A DNA stretch of 64,000 nucleotides. Origin: Anabaenopsis elenkinii CCIBt3563. Lineage in GTDB: Bacteria; Cyanobacteriota; Cyanobacteriia; Cyanobacteriales; Nostocaceae. Below the pieces are notes generated by a model. The model made no database searches and had not been told where the DNA came from. It saw only the letters and a list, made by a program, of their open reading frames with translations. The DNA is taken from positions 2,904,507-2,968,506 of the forward strand of contig NZ_CP063311.1 of assembly GCF_015245355.1 (NCBI RefSeq), given 5' to 3'. Positions within the stretch are counted from its first letter, which is position 1. Each line of letters starts with the position of its first letter. Positions 27,051-36,396 of this stretch are shown here, one piece after another. The position numbers and the translations under genes are program-made.

Positions 27051-27293
27051 TTAATTAGCCTGAAATTTGCGGGAAATCCAACTAATTAAACCGCTCAGGA
27101 TAGCCCCCCCCATCAGGATACCAATTGCTGGGTTAAACAGAGGTTGCCAAAGTTGATGCCATAAATCTAAACCGAGGTTGATTCCCGCAGCATCGCCAAG
27201 AGCAGCGATCGCTAACCAGCCAAAGCCAAATAGAACTAAGAATACATCAGCAACTAAAATCAAGTTTAGCCAGTTTAATAATTTTTCTTTCAT
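27051..27293 (-). CDS. Small membrane protein of unknown function
   Basis: An 80-residue protein with two hydrophobic segments (LILVADVFLVLFGFGWLAIAAL and FNPAIGILMGGAILSGLISWI) and a short basic C-terminus. It resembles conserved small cyanobacterial membrane proteins; no function known. ATG 27293 (MKEKLLNW) is preferred; an in-frame GTG at 27329 adds 12 residues. It converges with the epimerase-like gene. Confidence 0.65.
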   Translation of the reverse strand: MKEKLLNWLNLILVADVFLVLFGFGWLAIAALGDAAGINLGLDLWHQLWQPLFNPAIGILMGGAILSGLISWISRKFQAN

Positions 27294-27386
27294 ACTCAGA
27301 AGTGGGGTTGAGAGACTCAAATCAATCACAAGGGACTGGGAAGTTTTTTCTCCCCCTTCCCCCTGCGTGGTGCTGGTTGTTAAAAT

Positions 27387-27809
27387 CTAGGGTTCAAATA
27401 GCCAACCTTTAACTTTTGCCAAACTTTGCCAATCTGGTTTTCGGCTTAAACCATCGGCGATACTATCTTTAATATCGCTTTCCCATTCTGGGTTCACAAA
27501 AATTAACTGTTTGACAAAATCAATATGTTCTCGTAATCCTTTTTGACCTGTTTCCAGCATTGACACCGCCAAGTTAATTCTGGCTTGTGGGTCTTGTGGA
27601 TTTAACTTCACCGCCTTTTGTGCTGCTTTGTAAGCCAAGTTGGGTTGATTCTCGAGCAAATACAACCAAGCTAAACAAATCCAAGCAGAACTTGTTTTCG
27701 GGGCGCGATCGCACACTTCCTTAAATACTGGGATTAAAGATTCTGGTGCTTCACCAGCTTTATAGCGTTCCAATCCTGTATCAAACAGGAATTCAACTGT
27801 TTGAGCCAT
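27387..27809 (-). CDS. TPR-like repeat protein
   Basis: A 140-residue helical protein. Residues about 35-105 form two tetratricopeptide-like repeats (SSAWICLAWLYLLENQPNLAYKAAQKAVKLNPQDPQARINLAVSMLETGQ). TPR pairs bind protein partners. The ends have no recognised domain. It is a conserved cyanobacterial type without assigned role. It is transcribed in the same direction as iscA, 86 bp behind. Confidence 0.75.
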   Translation of the reverse strand: MAQTVEFLFDTGLERYKAGEAPESLIPVFKEVCDRAPKTSSAWICLAWLYLLENQPNLAYKAAQKAVKLNPQDPQARINLAVSMLETGQKGLREHIDFVKQLIFVNPEWESDIKDSIADGLSRKPDWQSLAKVKGWLFEP

Positions 27810-27895
27810 AGCAAATCAGTTAATAATTATATAGTTAATAGTCAGGAGTCAGCCGTCAATAGTCATGAACAACTGACAACCAACCACTGACAATA

Positions 27896-28252
27896 TTACA
27901 CTCCAAATGATTTGCCGCAACCACAGGTTTGGGCTGCATTAGGGTTAGTAAACTGGAAACCACCACCAATCATGGCATCGCTATAGTCAAGCATTAAACC
28001 ATAGAGATATAATAGACTTTTGCGATCGCAAACAATTTTGAACCCATCGTAATCAAAAACCTCATCATGAGGAGTGATCTTGCTGGTGTCCTCAAAGTCC
28101 ATCATGTAAGACATTCCAGAGCAACCACCTTGACGAACTCCCACCCGCAAGCAAAGTTCTTCTCCTTGCTTTTGTTGCAAGGATTTAACCTGGCGCAGGG
28201 CTGTTTCACTTAGTTGAATTCCCCGTTGTTGAGACTGAGTTGCTTGTGTCAT
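27896..28252 (-). CDS. Iron-sulfur assembly protein, IscA/SufA type
   Basis: A 118-residue A-type carrier. The three conserved cysteines are visible: one in [14 protein letters not shown] and two in the C-terminal CGCGKSFGV. Such proteins bind iron or an Fe-S cluster and pass it to apoproteins. The family start is [18 protein letters not shown], here [14 protein letters not shown]. It is complete and monocistronic or first in line before the TPR gene. The 330 bp upstream separate it from a divergent gene. Confidence 0.93.
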   Translation of the reverse strand: MTQATQSQQRGIQLSETALRQVKSLQQKQGEELCLRVGVRQGGCSGMSYMMDFEDTSKITPHDEVFDYDGFKIVCDRKSLLYLYGLMLDYSDAMIGGGFQFTNPNAAQTCGCGKSFGV

Positions 28253-28582
28253 GTTACTGTTTCAACTCCTGAAGATAGTATAATTAGTTACCTATTTAGG
28301 TTTTTGATAATTATTGGAACACCCTTGGGTTTTTGCTCTTATTCTAGCGAGATTTCGATCATTAGTTGCCAAATTGTCAACAACTGGTCAAAAGTAGCTA
28401 AAACTTTTTATCCTAGAATTGAGAGATTGGGTATGTTGATGAATTGGGATTGTTAGAGTTCTGCTCCTTGTTACAACCATCAGTTACAGCTACTCTTCAG
28501 GTGTAAACAGGAAGATTTTACCCAAGGCTAGCTCTTTCCCATAGTCTACTGCCAAATAGCTTCTTTTTGATTAATCTACTTT
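28253..28582. other. 330-bp divergent intergenic region
   Basis: Holds the promoters of the minus-strand iscA-like gene and of the plus-strand 542-residue protein gene. AT-rich; no coding frame or clear RNA structure is evident. Confidence 0.5.
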
Positions 28583-30211
28583 ATGACAAGCTTTAATCGC
28601 TCTACCACTCGTCGGTTGAAAACATTAACTCAAATTCCTTCTGTATGGGAGGGCGATCGCCGTCCGATGTCATCATCGCCAACCTCAGCTTCAAACTCCG
28701 AGTCCAACGGTGAATGTATTCTTTGGGTAGATGGTTCCCAAGGTGTAGTGCGGGGAATGGATGTGGTATCTCCTGAAATAGGTCCAGAAGCGATTGTTCG
28801 CACCTTAATGCGTGCAATGGAGCATCCCCATAGCCCTGGTAAACCCGCCAGACCCCAAAAAATCGTAGTTAAAGACCGAGAAATTCAGTTTTACCTGCGG
28901 GGTGTATTGCAAGGCTTGGATATTAGCATCGATTACGTTCCCGAATTGCCCTTAATCGACGAACTTTTCCGCGGATTTACTGAAATACAGGACAACCAAG
29001 TTCCCGATTTACCCCCCCAATATGCACAACTTTTGCGTGATCAAGCCCTCGCTATTTGGCACATAGCCCCTTGGGAAATTTTAGAAGAACAACAAATATT
29101 ATCAATAGAGATTAATCACTGGGACGTTGGTACACTTTACGTCTCCGTCATGGGAATGCTAGGGATGGAGTACGGTATCTTATTTTATCGTTCCGAAGAT
29201 TCTCTCAGAGAGTTTCGGACACAAGTTTTACAGGATGATGAATCACAAGCACATTTAGAAGAGGCATTCCTCAAACAAGACTGTCTGTTTCTAACTTTTG
29301 ATACCGAAAGTGAAATTGACGAGGAGGAAGATTTAACCGATATACCCACATCGGAAATTCAGCCGACTTTCGGTAATATCCATCCATTAGAAGGATTGCG
29401 GTCTGTTTTGTATGAAGAGGAAGCACTAGCAGTGTTTGTGGCTCTAGAGAGCCTGCTGCGCTTTATCCGCGATTACCATGACCAACTGGACACGGAAACT
29501 TTTCCTAGCCTCAACCGCCGGTATCGGATTTCTCTACCTAAATCCAATTCAGCATCAATTAAATCTTTGTCTGTTACTGTCTCCACCATGCCACAGTTAG
29601 CAGCAGAATTAGAGGAAATGGCAGGTTTGGAGACCGAAGAACTAGAAGCAGAAGACTCCCCGGATTTTCCCGGCTTGCGAGATGATCTGATCCCACAAGA
29701 CTCTTTTATCAGCCTCGGAGTGATCTCTTGGGAAATGTTAGATTCCTTGCGTCACATGGTTCCAAATCATCAACCTGCCGAAATATCAAAGGTCGGTGAC
29801 GGATTACCGGTGGTTTTAATTCAAAGTTCCCGACCCAAGGCTAAAACTTTAATTGAAAATATTGTCGCCGCCGGCGGACTCAAAGCCATTTGCTTTAATC
29901 CGGGTACTGATCCTATTGATGGCGATCGCTACGATTTAGGTTTGTTGCAAACTCAAAATGGCGAATTATTCTTGTTCGGTGAATTTTTAGATGACGATCC
30001 CACCCATGGAGAAGCCCGCCAGAAATGGGACAAGCGATGTAAAAATACCAAAGGCTACTGTGGTTTAATTATTGCTAAAGGAGTCAAAGGATCTACCAGT
30101 GGTAATCCCGAACCACGAGATATGATGGCTTTATTTGAAGCCCAATCACTTTCTCATCAAGACCTAGGCTTTGGCACTCTACAACTCATGCCTGAGTTAG
30201 AATTTGAGTGA
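28583..30211 (+). CDS. Conserved cyanobacterial protein (DUF6930-like)
   Basis: A 542-residue, acidic, soluble protein. The N-terminal 50 residues are Ser/Thr-rich and probably disordered. Then comes a globular part beginning ECILWVDGSQGVVRGMDVVSPEIGPEAIVRTLMRAMEHP, then a second part around residue 195 (DVGTLYVSVMGMLGMEYGILFYRS), and an acidic linker (DEEEDLTD). I recognise it as a conserved cyanobacterial type resembling DUF6930 proteins; no enzyme motif is visible. It precedes crtQ by 78 bp on the same strand, which does not by itself indicate a carotenoid role. Confidence 0.7.
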   Translation: MTSFNRSTTRRLKTLTQIPSVWEGDRRPMSSSPTSASNSESNGECILWVDGSQGVVRGMDVVSPEIGPEAIVRTLMRAMEHPHSPGKPARPQKIVVKDREIQFYLRGVLQGLDISIDYVPELPLIDELFRGFTEIQDNQVPDLPPQYAQLLRDQALAIWHIAPWEILEEQQILSIEINHWDVGTLYVSVMGMLGMEYGILFYRSEDSLREFRTQVLQDDESQAHLEEAFLKQDCLFLTFDTESEIDEEEDLTDIPTSEIQPTFGNIHPLEGLRSVLYEEEALAVFVALESLLRFIRDYHDQLDTETFPSLNRRYRISLPKSNSASIKSLSVTVSTMPQLAAELEEMAGLETEELEAEDSPDFPGLRDDLIPQDSFISLGVISWEMLDSLRHMVPNHQPAEISKVGDGLPVVLIQSSRPKAKTLIENIVAAGGLKAICFNPGTDPIDGDRYDLGLLQTQNGELFLFGEFLDDDPTHGEARQKWDKRCKNTKGYCGLIIAKGVKGSTSGNPEPRDMMALFEAQSLSHQDLGFGTLQLMPELEFE

Positions 30212-30289
30212 ACCTGAACCAAAAATCAACCATCAATTCCGCCAGCAACTCAGTTACAATTTGTAAAGAAATTGAAAAGGTGAGATAGA

Positions 30290-31729
30290 ATGCGCGTTGC
30301 AATTGTGGGTGCGGGACTGGCTGGGCTAGCAACCGCAGTAGATTTGGCTGATGCTGGTTGTGAAGTGGAGATTTTTGAGTCCCGCCCCTTTGTTGGTGGT
30401 AAAGTCAGTAGTTGGGTAGATGAAGATGGCAACCATATTGAAATGGGATTGCACGTATTTTTTGGTTGTTACTACCAGCTGTTTGATTTAATGGAGAAAG
30501 TAGGGGCGTTATCGAACTTACGCCTTAAGGAACATACCCACACCTTTATTAATCAAGGGGGACGTACTGGTAGTTTAGATTTTCGCTTTATTACCGGCGC
30601 GCCTTTTAATGGCTTAAAAGCATTTTTTACAACTTCTCAATTATCATTACAAGATAAGCTCCAAAATGCCATCGCCTTGGGTACTAGCCCCATCGTTCGC
30701 GGATTAGTAGACTTCAACGGGGCGATGAAAACTATCCGTAACTTAGATAAAGTTAGCTTTGCTGAATGGTTCCGCAATCACGGCGGTAGTGAGGGTAGTA
30801 TCAAACGGATGTGGAACCCCATTGCTTATGCTTTGGGCTTTATTGATTGTGATCATATTTCTGCCCGTTGTATGTTGACAATCTTCCAGTTTTTCGCATC
30901 TAAAACTGAAGCCTCAATTATGCGGATGCTCGAAGGTTCCCCAGATGAGTATTTGCACAAACCCATCCTGAAATATTTAGAAGAAAGAAACGTTAAAATT
31001 CATACTCGTCGCCAAGTCCGGGAAATTCAATTTACTCAATCAGGGGAACAAACTCAGGTGACTGGCATTATAGTTGCCCAAGGTGACACCACACAAACCG
31101 TTACGGCTGATGCTTACCTGTGCGCTTGCGATGTCCCAGGGATTCAGCGTATACTACCCCAAGAGTGGCGTAAATGGTCGGAATTTGACAATATTTATAA
31201 ATTAGATGCAGTACCTGTAGCCACAGTACAGCTGCGTTTCGATGGCTGGGTAACAGAACTCCAAGATGAAAACGAACGCAAACAGCTAAATCATGCCGCA
31301 GGAATAGATAACTTACTCTATACCGCCGATGCTGACTTTTCTTGTTTTGCTGATTTAGCTCTGACTAGCCCCAGTGATTATTATCGCCCCGGACAAGGGT
31401 CTTTATTACAGCTGGTACTCACACCAGGAGACCCTTTTATTAAACAAAGTAATGAAGCGATCGCCCAACACGTCCTCAAACAAGTTCATCAACTCTTCCC
31501 CTCATCCCGGGAACTGAATATGACTTGGTATAGTGTTGTCAAACTGGCGAAATCACTCTACCGAGAAGCACCAGGGATGGACCCTTACCGTCCTCACCAA
31601 AAAACCCCAGTGCATAACTTCTTTTTAGCAGGTAGTTATACTCAACAAGATTATATTGACAGCATGGAAGGAGCAACCATTTCTGGACGGCGTGCAGCAA
31701 AAGTGATTTTAGAGAACCTGAAACAATAA
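30290..31729 (+). CDS. crtQ: Zeta-carotene desaturase
   Basis: A 479-residue FAD enzyme of the plant-type carotene desaturase family, which converts 9,9'-di-cis-zeta-carotene to prolycopene on membranes, with electrons passed to quinone. The N-terminal dinucleotide motif is [21 protein letters not shown] at 3-23, with [13 protein letters not shown] following. The C-terminal signature [24 protein letters not shown] is that of ZDS rather than phytoene desaturase. It starts at ATG 30290 after AAAAGGTGAG. A START-like gene follows after 31 bp and is probably co-transcribed. Confidence 0.95.
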   Translation: MRVAIVGAGLAGLATAVDLADAGCEVEIFESRPFVGGKVSSWVDEDGNHIEMGLHVFFGCYYQLFDLMEKVGALSNLRLKEHTHTFINQGGRTGSLDFRFITGAPFNGLKAFFTTSQLSLQDKLQNAIALGTSPIVRGLVDFNGAMKTIRNLDKVSFAEWFRNHGGSEGSIKRMWNPIAYALGFIDCDHISARCMLTIFQFFASKTEASIMRMLEGSPDEYLHKPILKYLEERNVKIHTRRQVREIQFTQSGEQTQVTGIIVAQGDTTQTVTADAYLCACDVPGIQRILPQEWRKWSEFDNIYKLDAVPVATVQLRFDGWVTELQDENERKQLNHAAGIDNLLYTADADFSCFADLALTSPSDYYRPGQGSLLQLVLTPGDPFIKQSNEAIAQHVLKQVHQLFPSSRELNMTWYSVVKLAKSLYREAPGMDPYRPHQKTPVHNFFLAGSYTQQDYIDSMEGATISGRRAAKVILENLKQ

Positions 31730-31760
31730 GCAAACGCACCAAGCAAAGGAATAAACGAAA

Positions 31761-32207
31761 ATGGCAGAGTGGTTAGAGCATAGTGTGCAGATTGAAGTCG
31801 ATGCTCCCATGGAACTAGTATGGGGTCTGTGGTCTGACTTAGAGCAAATGCCTCGTTGGATGAAGTGGATTGATTCGGTGAAGATTTCCCCAGACAACCC
31901 CGACATATCTCTATGGAAACTGAGTACAGGGGGTCTGGAATTTAAATGGAAATCCCGCATCCTCAAGGTCGTCAAAGAGCAAATTATTCAATGGGAATCC
32001 GTTGATGGTTTGCCAAATCAAGGTGCCATTCGCTTTTATGACCGCCACGGTAGTAGTATTGTCAAAATGACCGTTTCCTATGCCATCCCTGGAATTATTG
32101 GCAAAATTATGGATAACTTGTTTTTGGGACGGGTAGTTGAGTCTACCATTCAAGCCGACTTGGAAAGGTTCAAAGTATATGCTTTGAATGTTAAATCTCA
32201 AAGCTAA
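31761..32207 (+). CDS. START/SRPBCC-family protein
   Basis: A 148-residue protein with the helix-grip SRPBCC (polyketide cyclase/COQ10-like) fold: VQIEVDAPMELVWGLWSDLEQMPRWMKWIDSV at the start, a central FKWKS strand, and a long C-terminal helix (VVESTIQADLERFKVYAL). Proteins of this fold bind hydrophobic ligands. Its place 31 bp behind crtQ is widespread in cyanobacteria and suggests handling of a carotenoid or quinone; that is inference. It ends before a convergent ferredoxin gene. Confidence 0.85.
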   Translation: MAEWLEHSVQIEVDAPMELVWGLWSDLEQMPRWMKWIDSVKISPDNPDISLWKLSTGGLEFKWKSRILKVVKEQIIQWESVDGLPNQGAIRFYDRHGSSIVKMTVSYAIPGIIGKIMDNLFLGRVVESTIQADLERFKVYALNVKSQS

Positions 32208-32343
32208 CCACCCCAAGCCATTCAACACCAAATTAACTGCGGCGAGGTAGCCACTAAATTCTATTTATTTCTATTTATGGGGGCTAGCTAGCCGCATGAT
32301 CATACCTAATTAAATCCTCACCTAACAAAATTAGTACCAAAAA

Positions 32344-32583
32344 TTACCAATTAGGGTCACCATATAAATTAATGATCATTTCTTCACGAGCCGGTGACAC
32401 TGAGGATATACAGGCGCGGATAACTTCCCCATCTTCTAGTTCCACTGTGCAAGCGTGACAAGACCCCATGAGACAACCTGTAGGAATAAACACCCCAGCC
32501 CGTTGGGCTACCTCTAACAGCGGTTCTCCCACTTCGGCATTAACAGTAACATCATCTGGCAAAAAGCGGACGCGAATAGTCAT
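32344..32583 (-). CDS. 2Fe-2S ferredoxin-like protein
   Basis: A 79-residue plant-type [2Fe-2S] ferredoxin. Cluster cysteines lie in PTGCLMGSCHACTVEL (C-x4-C-x2-C) with the fourth in VIRACISSV. It is shorter than photosynthetic ferredoxin and lacks its acidic C-terminus. The electron partner is unknown. It is the last gene of the minus-strand group with cobQ, 15 bp behind it, hinting at a redox role linked to corrinoid or a neighbouring step, though this is only positional. Confidence 0.9.
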   Translation of the reverse strand: MTIRVRFLPDDVTVNAEVGEPLLEVAQRAGVFIPTGCLMGSCHACTVELEDGEVIRACISSVSPAREEMIINLYGDPNW

Positions 32584-32598
32584 GAATAATCAGCTTAA

Positions 32599-34074
32599 TT
32601 AAGGTAAAATTGGCTCCAAGTCTAAATGGGTTTCAATTTCTGTAGCCACAGAGTCTAAAATCTGTTCTCGATGTTCCTTGTAGTTAGCAACACCTGTAGG
32701 CAAGGATTTTAAACCTCGCTGTTGACGCAACCGGTTTAACCAAGCCCGTCGCCAAGGGCCATTATCAAATAGTCCGTGGAGATATGTACCCCAAACAGAT
32801 TGAGAGCTATCCACTAATCCTAAATTAGCATCATCAAATAAGTGATTATATCCTTGGTTCTGTTCTGATTGTTCTATGCGCGATCGCCCTTGATGGATTT
32901 CAAAGCCATTCACCGGTAACCCTATTTGGGGATAATTGGAGCTAACTTGACGCTGGCGAGTAATTTTCTGTCCAGTAATTACAGTTCTAATCGGTAAAAG
33001 ATTTAACCCAGCAAATCGCCCCGCCTGTCCTTCCACCCCTTCGGGATCAGCGATAATTTGTCCCAGCATTTGATAACCACCGCAAATGCCCAAAACTGTA
33101 CCACCGGAAGCTGCATAGTTTTTAATTGCTTCTGACATACCCGTTTTATGCATCAGTAGTAAGTCCGTAATAGTGCTCTTTGTTCCAGGTATAATCACAG
33201 CATCCGGATGTCCCAACTCTTGCCTCATACTCAGGAATTTCACTGCTACAGTCGGCTCTGACTCCAAGGGGTCAAAATCCGTAAAGTTAGCAATTCTCGG
33301 TAAGCGAATAACAGTGATATTCAGGTCTGTGTTGGTTTTGTATGACTTACGTTCTAGTAGGTCTAGGGAGTCTTCAGCGGGAAAAACTTCTTGAAAATAA
33401 GGGATCACGCCAATTACAGGGATGCCAATACGCTCTTCTAACCACTTGATCCCCGGTTGCAAAAGCGATCGCTGTCCCCGGAATTTGTTAATTACTATAC
33501 CTTTAATTAATTGACGCTCTTCTGGTTCTAGTAACTCCAGAGTTCCCACCACATGAGCAAAAGCACCACCCCGGTCAATATCAACCACTAATATAGTTGG
33601 CGCGTTCAAATATTTTGCTATCCGCATATTAGTTAAGTCGCGGTGCTTGAGGTTAATCTCCGCCGGACTACCTGCACCCTCACAGACAAGTAAATCAAAT
33701 TCTGTAGATAAATGTTTTAAAGACTCTTCTATTGCCTGCCAACCAACATTAAAGTATTTTTCGTAATAATCTGAAGCTCTAACTTTGCCTACAGCTCTAC
33801 CTTTAATAATCACTTGGGAAGTCATATCCCCCTGGGGTTTGAGTAAAATCGGGTTCATTTCTACCGCAGGGACAACACCAGCAGCCCAGGCCTGTACTGC
33901 TTGAGCGTAACCAATTTCTCCCCCATTAGCAGTGACATAAGCATTCAAAGCCATATTTTGACCTTTAAAGGGAGCCACCCGCCAACCACGCCGCGACAGA
34001 ATCCGACAAATAGCTGTACTTATCAGTGATTTCCCCGCGTGGGATGTTGTCCCCACTACCATAATTGCTTTCAT
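32599..34074 (-). CDS. cobQ: Cobyric acid synthase
   Basis: CobQ amidates four side chains of adenosylcobyrinic a,c-diamide using glutamine and ATP in cobalamin synthesis. The 491-residue protein has the N-terminal P-loop-like VVGTTSHAGKS, MNPILLKPQGD and VVDIDRGGAFAHVVGT of the synthase domain, and a C-terminal type-I glutamine amidotransferase domain with nucleophile Cys in GICGGYQMLG and His in YLHGLFDN. It lies between a Npun_F0494-like gene (9-bp gap) and the ferredoxin gene. No cobalamin riboswitch was recognised upstream. Confidence 0.96.
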   Translation of the reverse strand: MKAIMVVGTTSHAGKSLISTAICRILSRRGWRVAPFKGQNMALNAYVTANGGEIGYAQAVQAWAAGVVPAVEMNPILLKPQGDMTSQVIIKGRAVGKVRASDYYEKYFNVGWQAIEESLKHLSTEFDLLVCEGAGSPAEINLKHRDLTNMRIAKYLNAPTILVVDIDRGGAFAHVVGTLELLEPEERQLIKGIVINKFRGQRSLLQPGIKWLEERIGIPVIGVIPYFQEVFPAEDSLDLLERKSYKTNTDLNITVIRLPRIANFTDFDPLESEPTVAVKFLSMRQELGHPDAVIIPGTKSTITDLLLMHKTGMSEAIKNYAASGGTVLGICGGYQMLGQIIADPEGVEGQAGRFAGLNLLPIRTVITGQKITRQRQVSSNYPQIGLPVNGFEIHQGRSRIEQSEQNQGYNHLFDDANLGLVDSSQSVWGTYLHGLFDNGPWRRAWLNRLRQQRGLKSLPTGVANYKEHREQILDSVATEIETHLDLEPILP

Positions 34075-34083
34075 AGTTCGTAA

Positions 34084-34476
34084 TTAAAAGGGTAGTCGAA
34101 ACCAGTAAACTACCGCATTATACAAGCGATCGCTCCAGGAAGCATTAGGCCAATTGTTGCCATGGAATTGTTCTACCAACAGATGACCCAGGGGAGTGAG
34201 ACGAAAACTATCTGTAATTCCCTGACCATCCACTTCTCGCCGCAAAATACCGACTTGAATCAGCCAGTTTAAAGCATCATCACAAGCCAATTCTGACAAA
34301 ATGCGTTTAGTATAGCCATGGTGCAAACCACTTTCCATAGCTATGCTGCTTAATGGTAAACTTTGCTGACCCATAGCCTGTAACAACGCCAGATTAAAAG
34401 GAGAACATATCAGCGCTCTCCTGGCCCTGTCTACCGCAGTATTTGTATAAGATAACGCCTTCTGGTTATTAGTCAT
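34084..34476 (-). CDS. Npun_F0494-like cyanobacterial protein
   Basis: A 130-residue protein with a winged-helix-like middle: SPFNLALLQAMGQQSLPLSSIAMESGLHHGYTKRILSELACDDALNWLIQVGILRREVDGQG. The pattern suggests DNA or protein binding. I recognise it as the conserved cyanobacterial family named after Npun_F0494; its function is unknown. It starts the operon with cobQ and the ferredoxin gene, so it could be a regulator, but nothing proves this. Confidence 0.7.
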   Translation of the reverse strand: MTNNQKALSYTNTAVDRARRALICSPFNLALLQAMGQQSLPLSSIAMESGLHHGYTKRILSELACDDALNWLIQVGILRREVDGQGITDSFRLTPLGHLLVEQFHGNNWPNASWSDRLYNAVVYWFRLPF

Positions 34477-34583
34477 TGGTTATTCCCCAGTTTTCAGTAC
34501 CATTGTTTTCGCATAAATTCCTTAAATATTGTAAATTATTGTAAAATTTACAAGTCATCAATTTAAAACAGGAAAGGTTCATT

Positions 34584-35021
34584 ATGCCTCTAGCAGTTGG
34601 TACGGATGCACCTGCATTTACCGTCAAGGATACCAGCGGTAACACCGTTTCGTTATCAGATTTTGCTGGGAAGACAGTTGTTTTATACTTCTACCCTAAA
34701 GATGACACCCCTGGTTGCACCAAACAAGCTTGTAGTTTCCGGGATGCTCAACCTGAATATTTAGGTAAAGATATAGTCGTGCTGGGAGTCAGCGCCGATG
34801 ATCAAGCCTCTCATCAGGCCTTTACCCAAAAATATAATCTCAACTTTCCTTTGTTGGCTGACACCAACCAAACTTTAATCAAAGCTTATGATGTCGATGG
34901 CGGTGGTTACGCCAAGCGTGTTACCTACGTAATTGACCCCAATGGCAAAATCGTTCATGTTGACGCCAGTGTCAATACTACCACTCACGCCAGTGATGTT
35001 TTAGCCGCACTTGGTCTGTAG
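34584..35021 (+). CDS. Peroxiredoxin Q
   Basis: A 145-residue thiol peroxidase of the Bcp/PrxQ type that reduces hydrogen peroxide and organic peroxides using thioredoxin. The peroxidatic Cys45 and resolving Cys50 appear in DDTPGCTKQACSFRD, the five-residue spacing of PrxQ. The DYDVDGGG segment and VTYVIDPNGKIVHV strand complete the fold. It starts at ATG 34584 with GGAAAGG upstream. A long perfect hairpin follows its stop. Several PrxQ paralogues occur in cyanobacteria, and which one this is cannot be told. Confidence 0.95.
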   Translation: MPLAVGTDAPAFTVKDTSGNTVSLSDFAGKTVVLYFYPKDDTPGCTKQACSFRDAQPEYLGKDIVVLGVSADDQASHQAFTQKYNLNFPLLADTNQTLIKAYDVDGGGYAKRVTYVIDPNGKIVHVDASVNTTTHASDVLAALGL

Positions 35022-35025
35022 TGAT

Positions 35026-35062
35026 GGGATTTGAATTAACCTGATAGGTTAATTCAAATCCC
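35026..35062. terminator. Bidirectional terminator hairpin
   Basis: A perfect 16-bp stem (35026-35041 with 35047-35062) and 5-nt loop sit between the converging peroxiredoxin gene and a small secreted-protein gene, 4 bp from each stop. Confidence 0.8.
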
Positions 35063-35065
35063 CAT

Positions 35066-35419
35066 TTATGGTAATTGAGTTCCTTCAGGTGAAACCGATG
35101 GTGAATCTGTATTTGACCGTTGCTGTTCTTGAAAAGCTTTTTGTTGTCTGGCTCTAAAGTCTGAAGCGGCTGAGTCTATTTGTTGTTTTTGCTCATAAGC
35201 ATTCCAGTTGAGATTCCCCAAATTCGCCCGGTGAATAATATCAAACATATTTAAATCACCTGAGTTTGGGGTTGCTAAGGGGTCACTATTCTGGTTTGTA
35301 CCACGATCTACAGAGTTAAATTGAGCCAGACTCGGTGGAGCCAGAAACAAGGAAGCGAGGCTAATTCCTGCAATACTGAGGAGGGAAAATTGAGTAAATG
35401 ATAAAAATCTTTTTTCCAT
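35066..35419 (-). CDS. Small secreted protein of unknown function
   Basis: A 117-residue protein with a signal peptide (residues 1-32, SLLSIAGISLASLFLAPPSLAQ with an A-x-A-like cleavage site). The mature region is polar, with a conserved-looking core MFDIIHRANLGNLNWNAYEQKQQIDSAASDFRARQQKAF and a disordered Gln/Ser/Pro tail. No function is known. An extracytoplasmic location is inferred from the signal. It is transcribed in the same direction as the ABC exporter genes upstream but is separated from them by no terminator that I can see. Confidence 0.7.
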   Translation of the reverse strand: MEKRFLSFTQFSLLSIAGISLASLFLAPPSLAQFNSVDRGTNQNSDPLATPNSGDLNMFDIIHRANLGNLNWNAYEQKQQIDSAASDFRARQQKAFQEQQRSNTDSPSVSPEGTQLP

Positions 35420-35467
35420 GGACTTTTGACTGTGAAATTACTATCAATAATTTAGCTGACTGAGCTT

Positions 35468-36355
35468 CTAGGCCAGAGTCCGCCGCAGTCGGTTTTGAAT
35501 GCTCAATAAAGCCACCAACGCAAAGCCAAACAACACCAGGAGCGCTCCACCAAAGGTAACATTACCCCAAGGTGCTGACATGACTACACTATTTAGCCCC
35601 CAATCGCTGTGAAGATATAGGTAACGAATTGGTTCTATGGCAAAGCTCAGGGGGTTGAGGGTAGCCACAATTTGCAACCACCCAGGCATAAAGGATAAAG
35701 GAGCTAAGGCCGTACTGGCAAACAATAATGGTAGATTTGTCACGAAAATCACCGCAATTAATTCAATGTGTCCAGGTAAGGCAAAGGCTAAACCCAGGGA
35801 GATGGCAGTTACACCCAATGCCAGTAGAAACACGATTAAGGCGATCGCCCCCAAACCGGCGGCATCCGGTAGCCCTGCACCCAGAAACGCTGCTGCTGCT
35901 ACAATTACCGCTGCTTGTAGTAAACTTTGGCTAATAATAAAGATGGCAGAAGCAAAGACAATGGAAAACCGAGAAGCTAAAGGTGCTACCAGTAACCGAT
36001 TTAAAAAGCCAAATTCCCGGTCAAACATCACCGGTAAACCAGCATTCAGGGCTCCCGCAAAGGCTGTAAACACAATTACACCCGCAGCCAAAAATTGACC
36101 GTAATTCGTCGTAGTTCCAAACAAACCCTTGGGGGCATTTTGGAATAAAGCCCCAAATAGGACTAACCACATCACAGGCTGAATAATTCCAGCCACTAAG
36201 GTTGAGGGACGGCGTTGTAATTGAATAAACAAGCGACGAGTTAAAGCTAAGGTCTCTTGTGCTAGTTCACCCAATAAATTGGGGGCAGTATTCACATCTA
36301 ATTCTGGCGATGCTAATTGCTGCCAATTCATTTCAGATTTAGGGGTAACACTCAT
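35468..36355 (-). CDS. ABC-2 transporter permease (DrrB-like)
   Basis: A 295-residue membrane protein with six hydrophobic segments and the ABC-2 signature (LLVAPLASRFSIVFASAI followed by helices, and TLNPLSFAIEPIRYLYLH near the C-terminus). The N-terminus has the pattern ALTRRLFIQLQRRPSTLVAGIIQPVMWLVLFG typical of DrrB-like exporters. It pairs with the ATPase gene 41 bp upstream. Substrate unknown; drug, lipid or polysaccharide export is possible. Confidence 0.9.
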   Translation of the reverse strand: MSVTPKSEMNWQQLASPELDVNTAPNLLGELAQETLALTRRLFIQLQRRPSTLVAGIIQPVMWLVLFGALFQNAPKGLFGTTTNYGQFLAAGVIVFTAFAGALNAGLPVMFDREFGFLNRLLVAPLASRFSIVFASAIFIISQSLLQAAVIVAAAAFLGAGLPDAAGLGAIALIVFLLALGVTAISLGLAFALPGHIELIAVIFVTNLPLLFASTALAPLSFMPGWLQIVATLNPLSFAIEPIRYLYLHSDWGLNSVVMSAPWGNVTFGGALLVLFGFALVALLSIQNRLRRTLA

Positions 36356-36396
36356 AGTAATTTAGGAAGTAGGGGAAAAGGACGAAGTTCCATGAC

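Noticed and set aside
34477..34583. Cobalamin riboswitch upstream of the cobQ group
   Set aside because: The spacer is about 107 bp, AT-rich and lacks the conserved B12-box sequence.
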